Part shown: positions 13,301 through 28,300 of the stretch, piece after piece
How the letters are laid out: every line of letters starts with the position of its first letter
Position numbering within the stretch: the stretch's first letter is position 1
NCBI GenBank assembly: GCA_946894095.1
Contig: OX335645.2
Location: 18,747,001-18,811,000, forward strand
DNA from: Incurvaria masculella
Taxonomy: Eukaryota > Arthropoda > Insecta > Lepidoptera > Incurvariidae
Direction: 5' to 3'
DNA: 64,000 nucleotides
The notes under the pieces: model-generated
Seen by the model: the letters and a program-made list of their open reading frames with translations, nothing else
What the model was told of the DNA's origin: nothing
The model's database searches: none
Made by a program: the position numbers and the translations under genes

Positions 13301-16300
13301 AATTTTTTTAGTTTTGTCACTTTCTTGTTTTAGTCCTAAATAACATATCACAGAACCTTTATCGTGACTGTCATTTTATGAGTACGAAAGTTATGTGAAT
13401 CACCAGTAAGCGTGACAATATCATGAGTAGACCCCCAGGTACGCAGCACCAGTTATAGTATGGATGTAAGAAAATATGTATGTCAGTGGGAGAACGGGAG
13501 AGAAATCTACTGTGATCAAACTGTTTGGTGCTTTGTCATCTACATCTACCCTTCCGGTAAGCGGAGTGCTCTGCCACTTCGACCATCTTTTATTTAATTC
13601 GATGGTACTGATCATTTTATTTCTCTAGCCAGCAGTAAACTTGTAAATAGAAGAAGTCGGATCGAGAGTAAAATTAAAGACAACACTTTTTTGGGACAAT
13701 CTCTAGGTTGTTTCATATTCACAGGGTGCCAGAGCACTTTGATTTAATTTTAGCTAAGATAAAATTTTAATCTGGTAAATTTGACTAGCCCATATCTAGA
13801 CATATTGAGGACCAATTAATTCAATAAACCAATAAAAAAAATTGTAAATAAAAAATATGGAAAAGTATTTGGAGAAGTTCCAGGTTTATTCGGCTGATTT
13901 GTATTCGGCCTGCTCGTATTTATTTACTCCGCATCCTAAGTGAGCGAACTCACCATGAAGGCGACATTGCGCAGCGGGTTTTTTTTTGCCCATAACAAAA
14001 GCAAATACAGGCTAAATTGTAATAAGATTCAAACTATAATGAGAATGAAATTTAAATATCTTTTAATGAATTCAATACTGAACTATTAAACATTGAAGGA
14101 AAAGTGATCACTACTCTAGGGCTAATATGAAATGCATACATTTCCAAATTACAAATCTTAAATGCGCCGCGTCGCGTTTGCGTTGAGTTCGGACTAGGGC
14201 GCGGCCTAAGTTCGCGGGCCTATTGAGTAAGAAGACTCATACTTCGTACCCTTTTGAAAATTTGGTTTTGTTAAGTAGTGCCCAACGAGCAAATAAATAA
14301 CGAGTTTTTTTTCTCGTTGTTAGCGCCACACGGGCGAGTAAAATCAAGGAGCGATAATTACGCGGGCTTATGTATGTAGGATTGCGAATATTTATCACAT
14401 TGAAGATAAGATTTTTGCATCGCACGCTCTTATGAGCTCTTTATCAAAACCATAAAAACAAATATGTAATAAAATATTATCCCTTTATTCGGGATAGAGG
14501 CGTCATTACAGTTTTAATTCATTTAGTCAACCGGCCCATTAGCTCAGTTGGTTAGAGCGTCGTGCTAATAACGCGAAGGTCGCGGGTTCGATCCCCTCAT
14601 GGGCCAATTTTTTTTTTTATTCGTTTAGGAAGAAACGTTTGGATGCTTTTATTTATGTTTCCGTAGCCAAGTGGCTATTTGGATATTTTACTTCGAGACT
14701 TTGGCACTATATAGTAAATACCATTTTAAGGGAAGGTGAATTAGGTGTGGCCTACCCATAGATCAATAAAAGTGGTAGATGTGCGATGAAGCGCGCCTAT
14801 AATGAGACTATTGCCTCCAATTTTCTAAAACTACCAACTAAACGTAAATTCTGTACGTAAATATAGTCGTGAACGTATCGTATTGGAGGGTTTACGTGGG
14901 TGGGAACTGACTTGATGACGCATTTTTAGAGCACATTCGCGCGCTGATGTGGCGATGTTTCGACTCTGTGCCATACGACGCGCCGCTGGATTCCCATCCA
15001 ATTTTATGGCCACTTTGGCCATACATCAGGGACGCGATATCGACCGCATGCGACTTCTTCATTGTTACCATATATTAAAAATATATACGTGGGTTTTAAA
15101 ATATTGTTTTGCTGAAGTCAATCATTCGTTATAATATATCTCTATTTTTTCTACGTTCTCATAGTAAAATGAAGTTAGTAATAAATTTTGAAAACTCACA
15201 ATTATTTAATACCTGATGATAGAACCATTGTGGCAAAACAAAATAACTGAGTGCTGTCAAACTCGGTGAAATTTCTAAAACACAACCCGATGGAACATAA
15301 CCAAACGTTAGTGATGTCAATAATCTAAGCTGAAGTAAAATTGTATTTTATTTTATTTGGGAAATCAACAGCGTGTTACATCACAAGTAAACAAAATACT
15401 GTAGTTAAAATATGTTGCCAATTACAGATTTAACTTAACCTAACCGATAAGCTACTAGGTTAACCTAACATAACCGATTAGGTGATACTATATTGTATTA
15501 AGTATTTAAATTTTTTTAAGTATCACATCTAAGGTTGCGTTCGGATTATTGTTATTTTTAACCGACTTCAAAAAAAGGAGGAAGTTATCAATTCGTCTGT
15601 GTTTTTTTTTTGTTTTAATTTGTCTCAATGCAACATGAAAGTTATATACATGTAATTTTATTGTTTCAAAATAAATAATGCATGCTACCTATCCTATCAT
15701 TATGGGAAAGCGTATATAATTTCCGAATTTTCCTTTTTAATTCAAAGGGCCAAAAAAAATAAAAAATATACCACATTCACTTTTATGAGTCAACAAGGCA
15801 ACTCGATAATGTATCGACGCAACGTCCCATACTCCTCACTTATTCTGAATAATGGGAACGTTGCCTACGATCGCAGCTGACACGTCGACACATCGATGAC
15901 ATCACCCCCGCCCTACGCTCACCCCGCCCGCCCTAGCACGCCCCTGCCTCTGTAGGCCTATTCATGGAACTCCGTACTCAGGAGTCAGGAATATTTCAGT
16001 CCAGAAAACCGCTGGTAAAGCTATTTTCTGGACGGAAAGATTCCGGGGAACGATTTTCAATGATCCAGTTTTTGCGTCGAGAAAATCCATTGACAACTGC
16101 TATAATAGCGGTATTCGCGGAAACACTCGCTTTTCGGAATACCTTTTGAATTTAAACGCGTTTGTTTCTTATTTTACAAACACACCTGATACATAGTAGT
16201 AGAGCATTAAAAGGGTTTTTCTGTTTGTGTTTTTTTTTAAACCGTTATGGGTGGAGGACCAAAGGTGCTCAGAAAAGCCAAAAACACCTGTCCTCGCGAA

Positions 16301-19300
16301 ACTACTTTGCCAGTGGATTTGCGAACAATCGCAGCTAGTTAAAATTACGCTTGAAGACTCCCAGGTTATATATATGGTTAATACTACACCATATTTCATT
16401 ACATTAGCCCAACTGCTGCATTCCCTAAGGAATAAGGTGCCAATCCATGACCTTATCTTTATGAGCACGGCAATGAACTGGATGGAAACCCGAACCTAGT
16501 AGGCAAAGAATACCTGCAGTTTTAATGGATTCCGAACCACAGAACTAATTTAATGCAACTCATAAAGAGAAAAAAAGTAGTGTATTCACGGGGCGGGGAT
16601 TCTAACCCACGAGCTCTGGCATGGAAGATAAGTCTACCCGCCCCTGAAATACGACCCGCTCGTAATGTTGTATAATTTATTGAGCTGTAAGAATATGTGT
16701 TTGTATTGTGACTGCCAGTCTAAGTTCGGGTTTCTTAGAATCAAACCGTTTTAAAAAATGACGAATCCAATCGTTTATGTTACACCTAATGGAGGATAAT
16801 AGGCGAATAAACGAATACGCCTCTTGAGAATGCAGAGAACTTAGACAATTGTCGGCCAATTTACTTTAGAATATAATAAGTGTTCTAGTATTTGGTTAGC
16901 GACATTTTCTTTCAATTAGGGGCAACCTTAACATTATGCTATGATTCGTAATGGAAATAAATATCAATATAAAAATTTAAATAGGCTCAACCTAACAGGA
17001 TGCGTCTCACTCTGATATTGTTGTTCTTGTTTGTTACAAAAATACTATTATTGTATATTACTTAAATAGTATTTTATATATTTTAATGGTCGCGTTAGCG
17101 TAAGAAATAAGCGTTATCCCATTACTTTCAGTATTAACTCGAATTTTGTAGACAAATAAATTAGGAAAAAAATCCAAATCTGATTAGAATACTTCGATGA
17201 TATTTGGTATTTATATAACTGACATGGGTGGCTCGGCTCATAACACACCTAATGTCATGATATTAGCCCATCGCTCCACATGGGAACTAGCAGCTTTGCC
17301 AGAACCTTTCTTATATTGCACTGCTGCATTAAGCTGGAGCACGGATTTTTTTCGTTTGTAACTTACACACAAAATCAATTGTCACCAAACGTAAAAAGTT
17401 TGAAAATACATTTAATAACAGTACAGCAATCGACTTTTGCTAATGTGCAGTAAAACTAACGTTCTTTCTAATAATTATGATTAGTATTTTCTAATAATAA
17501 TGATTATTTAAAAGAAACATTAGCAATTTAAAATTAAATTAGAAAGTTTCCAAAATACAACAATTAACTTCAACTAATATATAGTTCTCTCATTTCTAAA
17601 ATGTATATTTGAATCAAAGTAAGGAACAGTATTTAAAAAGTAATAACATATTGTTAAACTTAATTCGAGGAAAGTAATTATAGAAAAAAATTACACAAAT
17701 TAAAACGACAAATGTTTATTAATCTAATAAGATAACAGTCAAATAATAATATTTATGAAAAAAAAATATTACAAAAAACAGATAAAAAAATAATCCTTCC
17801 TAGAATTCTCAAATTGATAAATATAATTTTCAAAAAAATAAATTTTAATTGTTTTTCTTTAAGTCAACGTTATATAAAAAAAATATATTAATTGTACGGC
17901 GATATCAACGTTTCGTTGATATCGCCGTGGAATTCTTCCAAAGCCGAAACCTTTAGAAATTCATAGGTGCAAAGAGATTAACTGATGTTTGGTTTATTAG
18001 ACATTTTGACATTAAAACGCCACACCGATGTCCATCCGGTTCAATGTACCTACGTAGTAGTACAACATAAGAAGTAAGATTCTTAGACAACACACCACAC
18101 GGGAAATGGTATATGTCACCTGGTTTCCACGTGTGTAATACCATGACAGTAGGTGTGGCCTTTACATACAAAACATTTGCGAAGTATAATACTCGCATAA
18201 ATAAGCTTGACTAAGAATTTTAAAAGTACATGTCACACAGTAGACAGTATGTGACATTAACTAGAATATCACCTATAATTTACACACAAAGCATAGTATA
18301 TGGTGAGAAGTTATTAAAGAAAAGCAAAAGTCCTCGAAACCGCGATGCGTCACTCCTAAACAAAGACCTCATTTCTAACCCGTACTTAAAGTTAAGCCTC
18401 TTCTATTATTCAGATGCCGCCTTGGTGTTGCAGGGCGGGCGGATTCATATGTTACGGTTAAAGCTGGTAGGTAGGTTTTTAGCAGAAAATTCATTGGAAA
18501 ATAAATATCGAGTAAGCCCAGAATAACGATTCGAATATAACAATGCTGAAATGGTTCTCAACTAGTGATATTGTGAGGCTTTGCTAGCGCCGGCTGTCAG
18601 TCATGACCACCTGACTGATGCTTCCGCATCACGTCGTTCTAGGTCAAGTAAGGTAGGAGGTTACGTTAGGTTATGCTAAATATGAGAAGCGTTTTATAAA
18701 AAACAAAAACCTTTATTCAATTAAATTATTACCGCTTTAGGGGGTACATGTGGATCGAAAACTAATCAATTTCCTTTATTTAAATTATTTCATTTAAAAA
18801 CATCATAAAACATTATTCTTCTTGTTCTGCCTTTTGTTGTCCACTGCTGGACGTAGGCCTCCCCCAGACTTCGCCAAGTTGTGCGGTCTCTTCTGTTTTT
18901 CTTCGCCAGTTGTCACCTGCTGTCTGACGTATATCGTCTGACCAACGCGCTGGCGGTTTGCCGACGCTTCTTTTCCCTGTGTAGGGTATCCACATCAAAC
19001 CTTAAATAAAAAAAATACTTACGAAAATGTTGTGCAACTCAGAGCTCCCTAGGCGTCACTGATGTTACGGACGACTTACACACTCTTTCTTAAACTTTGA
19101 AAATTTTTGGTGTAATGTTTTTTTATTCGAAAGGAAATATTTGGTCATTGTTTTTGTTTTCTATTACTTCATATTATGTGATCTACTTAGGGATTCACAG
19201 CTGCGGTATCTTTTGAATCAGATAACAAATAACGAAGGTCACCATCAAGATCAAGTAAATTGGAACAGTGCTTTTCATATGATTTCTATAATTTTCCGAT

Positions 19301-22300
19301 TCTTTCAGGCTCACCTTAAGATAAGCATAGCCTCGTTGTTTAGTGTTTAACGACGCTGGTTTTTAGGGTTCCGTACCCAAAGGGTGAAAACGGAACCATA
19401 TTACTAAGCCTCCGCTGTCCGTCCGTCCGTCCGTCCGTCCGTCCGTCCGTCCGTCCGTCCGTCCGTCCGTCCGTCCGTCAGTCCGTCTGTCACAGGGCTG
19501 TATCTCATGAACCGTAATAGGTAGGCAGCTGAAATTTTCACAGAGTGTGTAGTTATTTTGCCGCTATAACAACAAATAGATAAAATTATAAAAATACAAA
19601 AAACGTGATTGTTTTGTGTTAAATCTTGTACGATGGTACGGAACCCTTCGTGTGCGAGTCCGACTCGCACTTGGCCGGTTGTTTGTGTCAGAGACCGTGG
19701 GTTCAAATGTTATGGTATGTACCGCTGTATGCACCCGCTTCTTTCGTTCTAAACTTGAATGTGCCTTTTCGTTGAGAATGAGGGTGACTATACATAAAAT
19801 ATTAGTAAAACTGTAGGTGGTTCAATTCCTGCTGGAATGTGGTGTTTGGGTTAAAATCGTGACAGTAGGTGCTATATTATGTCCAGATCCATAAAATATC
19901 GATAGCTTAACATGGAATCTTCGTCTCGACCGGGCTGCTCAGATCTATTAAAAATATTGGATAAATACGGCGATCATGAAAGGACGGGAGAAGCGATCGA
20001 CATTCATTCGTATGGCGGCAGTGAAGCCACGAGTTAGCGGAAAATTATCGAGTCTAACTGTAGTTAGTGCGCCTACGAATTCGTTGCGCGAAATAGCGTC
20101 CTGTGAAGTTGTTACGTGTTACTGCTTACATGTCGTTGGAACTCGAGAAAATCAGGCTCGCTTACTGGAAACGCTACGATGGAACCCAAATGAAATACCA
20201 ATGACCCTGAAGCGAGCCAAGACGCAACACTGTTGCCCCCACCCACGCTGACGAGGTAGCGTTTGACAAAATCGATCTCTTCTCATCAATAAGTCAAAGG
20301 TGACCGACAAGCGAGTGGCTGCCGGCTACATATTGTTTTATGGAGCCGATAGTTGAAGGGTGATGGAGCTGCTATCGATTTGAGGCGATCTGACCCCAAC
20401 TGTCTGCGGTATTTGAGAACATCTTATTGGGGAAGAAAACTCCTTATTTATCACGATGGCTGGCGTCCAAGCGAGCTCACATAAAAGATCTGGCAAAGCT
20501 GTCAGATACCATAGAAAATAATACAGAGTAGATTTGAAATTTTTTATTTACTCAATCTACGTTATTCCGAAAATGAATTGTTCTTAAGATGGTTATACTA
20601 GCCAATGCGAATGGTTTGATTGCGTTAAGTTCCTGATCTCTATGGAATGAGAACATGAAAAAAAAACATGTATAATTCCAGCTAACGTTCTACCAAAACA
20701 GAAAGAAAAATGTTACAGAAATTGATATTTTATGAATGGAAAAAAATTTTGAAGTCAGGTCTCAAATATATTATTTTTCAAGTTTGCGGCTTATATTGAT
20801 ATTAACTTATATTTATTTTAATACCATTTCAAAGACCTTATCATTATCTACCCATTCAGCGAAGAACATGTTTAACTTTTCCCAATTTCTTTAAGGAAAC
20901 AATAAAAAAACCGGTTTCACGCGTTATGCGGGTTGGTCACATTTAGAAATAATTATTTCGAGCTGCTCTAACTAAGCGACGTCGGGCTCTGGCTATTTCG
21001 TTATAATCGCAAAAATTGGTCCAAAATGTTTAGGTATGAGAATGCTCTTAATTATGCTAATCAAAAGATGTCGTGAGAAAGAAAATACAAAAAAACATAA
21101 CCTATAATATTTCGTTTCAAATATGAAACAACTTGCTGCTGGGCAATGACATTTAAATTTGGGTGAAGACAATCAAAAGCTCTTCTTTTCCTCTAAACCT
21201 TATTCTAACTGCATCACGGAGTACATCTTTCATCTACAAACTCGTAAATCAAACTTGACAGGAATGGCAATTCTGACGTTTTTGTGTAACGTAAGTTTTC
21301 TTTTCGAATAGCATTAGCATTGATTTGAGGTTATACAACTACATCTACAAGGAGATTGTAATCATATTTTGAAAATTTGAATCGACACAATATGTACTTG
21401 CCCTATCTACTTCTAGATGGCGCTGGTTTCGCGTGTTGATTCTATGCTAAGTAATTTTGACTGCAATTGAAATATCAACCCAATCGCTGTCGTCACCAAA
21501 GCCCATTTTCATATCGCCCAGAGCTGACTTTTTAATTTTATATATTTAATGGATACGACATTACCGTTCTCTCATTAATTTGACGATATCCAACGACTTC
21601 CACATTAAGGTACTGTAATCCAATTTTGAAAATAATAAGGAAAAAATAATAAACTCTATTCCCAGAAGAATGGGTAAAGTTGTTCAATTTGTTTTGTGAA
21701 TAAAGTTTTTTGCTATGTATCTGCTAGTGTTTCATGAATTCCTTGTCATTTTTTATTAATCTCGCATTGTTAAAAAATCGGTAGATTGCCGAGATCGGTC
21801 GTTCCAATAAGTAGATAATAATAAGTAAATAAATAAAAAAACAACATTCAATAAACCTTATCAGAATTTAAAACGTGGTTTTGCGATGTCCGGTCATGTG
21901 CTATCAGTTTTCGCCATGACATAGATCTTATAAATGTCATATTATGTTAGATTGCATTAAGGCCCTGGTACTAGCCAAATCGCAAAGTTAGACGAGGCAC
22001 CCCAAGTTAACTAACTAAGTCTGACGATTATAAGTGTCATTCTTACAATATATGATTCCTTGTCTAGGAATCAACCTATTTTCGTTAATGTATGTTTCCA
22101 TTTTCTATACAAAATACATTGCGGAAACGGTGTCCATTTCCGAACTTTTTTGACTAAATGTAGAAATCTAAAAGCAAATGGAATTTTTTGTTTATGCATA
22201 TATGCTGTTTTTGCTTATATCTAGAAATCGAATTACTTTCAGATTTCTAATGAAAAAAATCAACTTTTATATTTTTATTATTATTTAAATAAATGATGGA

Positions 22301-25300
22301 ATCGAAAAATATTAACAATCCATTATCAGTCTGGAGTTCTATTTGGATTTGCTGAAGCGTTTCACTACATATTATTACATTTGTTAAAAAGTGCATTTGT
22401 ATGGCGCGAGTAGTTGGCTAGTCCTAGCGCCTTAATATATTGAAGTCGATCGCTTCGTTACAGACTTTGAACCTTTGGACGACTGACCCCACCAACTGGG
22501 ACAAGAATAATGCGTATAATGCGTATATAATTAGTTATAATGCGATAACAACGTGGAAAGAAAATCAATTAGTCGCACCTGGCCGAATGAATATTGGAAA
22601 CGGTATATTAACGCTTTTAGCTTTTTCTAGAATGAAGACAAGAAGGTAATTGAGAAAGTAAATATGAGCCGCAGTACAAAACCACATAATTTGATTCAAA
22701 GAAACACACTTTTCAAAGTAACAGCTGTTTATAAACCTTTAACGGACAAGAAGTTTCAATAATATTTTATGCCTTTTTAAATTATAATTTCTAATAGGTG
22801 ACAAGATTAGCATGATTAGATCTAATTGGATAAATCTGCAGCAGATAGTACATTAGGGATAGTACATTTTGCCGCTATAACAACAATTAGATAAAATTTA
22901 TAAATAATAAAAATTTAAGCCATACTACCAACCATAGCAATAATTTTTTTTTGTGTTAAATCTTGAACGATGGTACGGAAACCTTCGTGTGCGAGTCCGA
23001 CTCGAACTTGGCCGGTTTTTTATATAACCAGTCGGTTGTTGTGGTTTCTTTTCAGATTTAGGAAGGCCTAATAGTTTTTATCTGATGGCATCTTCAATCT
23101 TAAACTTCAATATTTTGAAAAACAATATGCTATTTACAACTGTGTGTTGCTACATCAATCATTTGTCGGGACCAGAATAAAGTAGATTTTTATACCTAAT
23201 TAACTAATTTAGAACTACATTATATTATCTTTGTCATTGATGAAAAATCTACGACTGGATTTAAATACAAAAAATAACGCTATTCCAACTATCATAATAT
23301 TAATTTGCATTTTTATGAGAAAATTTATAAATTCATTTAGAGCTAAAACAGTTTTGGACGCATAAACCATCTTAAAGTCTGTTTTCTTATTAACTCAGAA
23401 AAGCTTTTTTGAATAAATCAATGAACGACTCAGGACCGCTAAGACAGTAACCTTGTTGAAGCTTGTGGTGTAGGGACTAGGAGGATTCTCGCCCCGGTCA
23501 TGCACCATGGTGCACGTTCTTTCTCTTTCTGAGAAATGGCTAAGGGCATTTCGTTTTGAATGCCAGCTGTTCCATGGTTCGGAACCCATGTAAAACTATA
23601 GGTCCCCTTCCCCTACTAGGTGGTAGGGTTAAGCTCGCCCGGGTTGGTACCATCGCATTGGTTGAAACTATGGTTGAAGCGGCAATAAAAAAATGTCCGT
23701 GTTTTCCATCCAGCCCAGTGTAGCCGGCAGTGGGCTAATATCATACCGGTAGTTGTGTGGTATTAGCTATTCATGTCAGGTTGCATAAAAAAAGGAGACG
23801 TATAATAATGATTTTACATGTAAAATAAACCGTACATAACCTTCCTCATTTCACCTAATCTAACTTATCCTGACCGAACTATGTCAATTGAAAGTGTAAT
23901 TAAAGCACGCAATTACTAGTAATATTGCAAGAGATAGAAACGATAGTCTTAGGGCTGATTATTCAATGGTCTAATAATCAGACAGATAACTATTCAACAA
24001 ATTTATTTACGCTTCTGCTTATCCATCCGCTATAGTAAGTCCATGTTTTAAATTATAACAAGTCTATAACATTTATTATAAGTCGTTTCCCTATCAATCA
24101 CTACGGGTGATAATATGCTCTTAATGTTGTAGTTGGTCTTGGAAATTTTGAATTCTAAAGTATATCGTCAAATTCTATGTCTGTATGTTTTAATATTTTT
24201 AATATACCTTTTAGGTTAAAACGATTGGCTAAAAACATTGGAAAAAAGGTTTCTTTATTACCTTAATTTTAGAATTATTCTTATTAAAAAAAAAACAGAT
24301 ATTTACAAAAAAAATACACATGGAATGAAGCTTTCTCAATTATTAAAAATGTTTGTATAACATTTTATACTTTTAGGGTTCGTTAAATGTTAGGGCCAGT
24401 AACGGTTGTTAGAACCGGAAGACGCTGCGTCTCGCCGTGAAAAATTGTGCCTTGGCATGTGACAAAGAATGCATTTATTAAAATTTTGAAATATTCGATT
24501 TTAATCAACCGATTTAGATAAATAATACGGTTTTCTATTCCCATATAACGTCAGAAACCATGTGTCTTCCTAAAGTTCAGCCCTCGGTTCTTATTGCATT
24601 GCAGGTGAACGGCGAACGCAATCCGGAGGAGGTGTACAAGGACTTCCGCGCCGCCGTGCTGCAGATCCTGGGCGCGGCAGAGGACGAGTCGGCGTCGGCC
24701 AACGGCATCACCGGCGTCGGCGCCGCCGGCATCCCCGGCGAGATCGTCGGCGTCGAGCCGGCGCCCGCGCCCGCGCCGCCGATCCGCGCGGTCGCACTGC
24801 CGACGCTAGGCGACGCGCTGCCGACGCTAGGCGACGCGCTGCCGTCGCGCGGGTACATCGAGCCAACCGCCGCCGCCGGAGCCGTCGCCGCCGCCCCGGC
24901 CGCTCTGGCCGCGGCCTTCGCGAGAACCGCCAACCCCAAGGTATCTAATACTGACATTCATAGACCTTACTCTTAGCTTAGTCAAAGGATAGCTTCCGAC
25001 TGTCAAATTCGACATTTGTTCAGTACATTTAATGTCAAAACACACAGTCGGAAGGTATACTCATAGTCAAGTTCAAGTAATATCTGTGAATCTCAGAATT
25101 AGTCTTAGATGAAAGTTGATGACTCAGGCGTGGATCCAGGAATTTGCTAGTGGGGGCAAAAATTTCGGAGTGCCCAAAATGAAGGTCAGGCGGCAGGATT
25201 TTTTAGTTTGTGGGAGGAATTCATTTATTTATTTATAAAATAAAATATATTATAAATAATGTTTTCTTACTAGAAAATATTTTGATATTAGTCTTAATTC

Positions 25301-28300
25301 CCGTCAACCAGAGCCTATTGCCATCTGCTTCTTGAACGGTTTAACCAAGACTTATAATTATCACTGACCAGCGATACTCCACCCTAAAGCGCGCAAAACA
25401 TTATAAACATGTGAATTTCACGTCAAAACGAATGCCCCTGCGGCATCGATGTTACGTCATTACAGGAAATTGTGCAATTATCCACCAACAACATGGCATA
25501 CGATCGACACAGCGATTCCGTCGCCGCACGTACGCGACTTTCCTACCCCCGACCCTGACAGAGCGATGAGCTTTATACGGCACTCCTCAGCACTTAACCT
25601 TGCGCCGTGACGGTGCGTTAAACGGAACAGTTTGATCGCATATTGTGCCCCACAAAGAGGCGCCACACAATGGCCAGTTTGGAGAAACAACCTCTGCCCT
25701 ATTTCCGAACGTATCGGGGTCAATGGCAAGTGAATCACGGAGGCTCAGTTGGTGAGCCTGTGGTGACGGTAGATTGAAAACACGTTGCGCGTGTTTCAAA
25801 CAAAAAAGCTGACAAGGAACTGAATCCACTGATCGAATCCGGCGACTCATAGTGGATACTCATTAACCTTGGCGGACAAAAGAGTAAAATGTTTTTTTTG
25901 AGAATATTCGGATGTCGAAAAATAATTCTCTTTATTTAAGGTTATATACGCTCTGAGCCCCTTACCACTTGTCACTCAAATTGGCGTTTACGCCAAACTG
26001 ATGGACTGGCGTTTTCAAATGTATGGAGAAATCTAAGAGCGCACGCCGTGGAAATCTAAGAGCGCGCGAGTTCGAGTTAGATTTGACAGTACGTTGACGT
26101 TGCCGTTTACGCCGACTTTGCGTTTTCATAAAAATCGGAAATCCGAGTTTGACTTTGACAGCTTGAAATTAGAGTTATCTGTTAGCGGACTTATTCTGAT
26201 GTTTACATGTGTCCGCTAGCTTACGACTGATGGGTCAAAAAAGGGTTTTCTCACTTAGGGCCTGCACGAAAGGACACAACTTCAAAATCTATGTCAGGTT
26301 CCATAAAAAAACATACCAATTTTCATTGCAGGCAAGCTTATTTGTGTCCGGTCACGGATAGTAATAGTTGCATAAAAAACGCTACATAAAATATATACAT
26401 TCAGGCTAAACTGGTGCTTCGTCGTAGTACGGTAAAAATATGTTCATCGTTGCCAAGCTAAGCTGGTCATCTAGAATTATGTATGAAGCCATTGCTCAAT
26501 GGACTCTTGCTCCGTTGTTCTGGTGCTGACAGTGAGTGTTCGCAGCCGGAGTTGATCCGCGTGCGGGGCGCGGACGCGCGGCCGGGCGCGTGGCCCGCCG
26601 TCGTGTGCGTGATCGGCGGGCCCGGCAGCAACAAGGCGGCGCTGTGCCAGCGCGCGGTCACGCACCACGCCGCCGCCGCTGCCGGCTGGGCGCACTTCAG
26701 GTACGCAGCTATACCTCACATCCTGGTACATCCTAGTCATCAGTAATAGTACAACCTAGTGGGGGACACATGGAGGAAGGGAAGGCTGTCTGGCGGGTAC
26801 CACCCCACCTGCGCTCTAGTCGTATGCATATGGATTTACAATAAGTATGTACTTTAAATTAATACCATAATTTTTTTTTATTAAAATCAAAATAATTTAG
26901 ATAAGTAAGTCCTCAAATCAGTTTAATTAAGAAAAAAAGCAAAATTCAGGCTTTATAATTAGCTTAATAGTATAAGATAATGAAAGTATGTTTTGAAAGT
27001 GTAATAGCTGTTAAATTTCCTTTACATAAATAAGCCTCAGCCTCAGTGGCCCAGTGGCGCGACACTTCGGCGATCGCTCTCCGAAGTTAAGCAACGCTGG
27101 GTCCGGTCTGGTCTTGGATGGGTGACTATTCGACCGTTGAGAGAGGCTGGCCGTGGTTCGGATTCCACGTAGGTCCCCTTCCTTACTTACTAGGTGGTAG
27201 GGTTTATCCCGCCCGGGTTGGTACCATCGCATTGGATGAACGATGGTCGAAGCGGCAATGAAAATTGTCCGTGTTTTCCATCCAGTTCAATGTAGCCGTG
27301 CAATATAAGGAAGGTCCTGGCATGGCACCTAGTTCCCATGTGATGTGTTGGGCTAATACCATGACAGAACTTGTGGTATTAGCCATCCATGTCCAGTCAC
27401 ATAAAATATATATATATATATATATATATAACAAAATAAACTTACAATAAAAATATATATCTCTTTTTCCAAATATGCACAGGACACCATGGGTATCGTT
27501 TGGACCATAAGGCCTAGAAGATCAAAATTGTAAACAATCTAAGTTCAGAACCCGTGCATGAAAGGACGGTAGTAGCAGCTCAAGAATACACGTCTGACAT
27601 CCCTAGTAGCTTTTTGTGTTGGCCAACCGTAACCAACGGTAGGCATTTAGTTGCGAGATGGTGGTGTTGCCGACGGAGATCCAACAGAAGGCCAACCGCG
27701 AAACGGTTCGGTAAGTCGTTTAGACTATGTCGCCTAAAATATCCAACAATGGCCCTACAAATACAAATATAATATAACCAACCCAAAATGCAACCTATTT
27801 TATGTAAATGAGCCATTTAAAAATGATATCCCTGTGTCACCGAAGGCAAATGCTCGACCTTCTTTTCATACACAAATTGGTCAATGGTACCCTTAATGCC
27901 CCAGATATTCTTGTCAAACTCAAAATTAAAGTTCCACGCCCCAACTCTAGGACTCACCTTCACCCGTTTTTTTCTATTCCTACATCAAATTCTAATCTCG
28001 GTATCCACTCCACTATTCCCAGGATCTGTAAATTGTACAACTGCATTTCCAACTTAACTGATGTTGACATATTTAACAACAGCACCTTTGTATTTAAAAT
28101 AAAAATTCTTGATCACCTTGCCAACAGTGTTTAAGTTTCTTATTAACCATATGTCTGAAACGTATGCCTTTTATAATTAATTATTCCTAATTTGTTAGTT
28201 ATAGATTACTATTAATAAAGTTAGTTAATTAAGATGCATATTGTAAAGATTTTTCGTTATGTTTTCTATTATTTTTTTCTACATTTGTAGTATTGTTTTC

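Larger units (their letters stand above)
13144..24604 (+). other. Long intron of AK5-like gene
   Basis: It contains a tRNA-Ile gene (14533-14606), minus-strand SINE pieces (16430-16680, 17220-17335), a 15-bp perfect hairpin (17896-17928), a minus-strand RTE-type LINE tail (18800-19000), two CCGT-family element copies (19363-19680, 22870-23011) and a SINE (23395-23790). A widespread repeat tail beginning ACCGACTTCAAAAAAAGGAGG-like sequence lies near 15560-15600. No further exon was recognised. Confidence 0.6.

Noticed and set aside
19404..19706. Minus-strand protein with a TDGRTDGR repeat
   Set aside because: It is a translation of the CCGT microsatellite in a mobile element.
24577..24957. 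Minus-strand Ala/Ser-rich protein
   Set aside because: It is the opposite strand of a GC-rich AK5-like exon with good splice sites; no codon signal or homology of its own.
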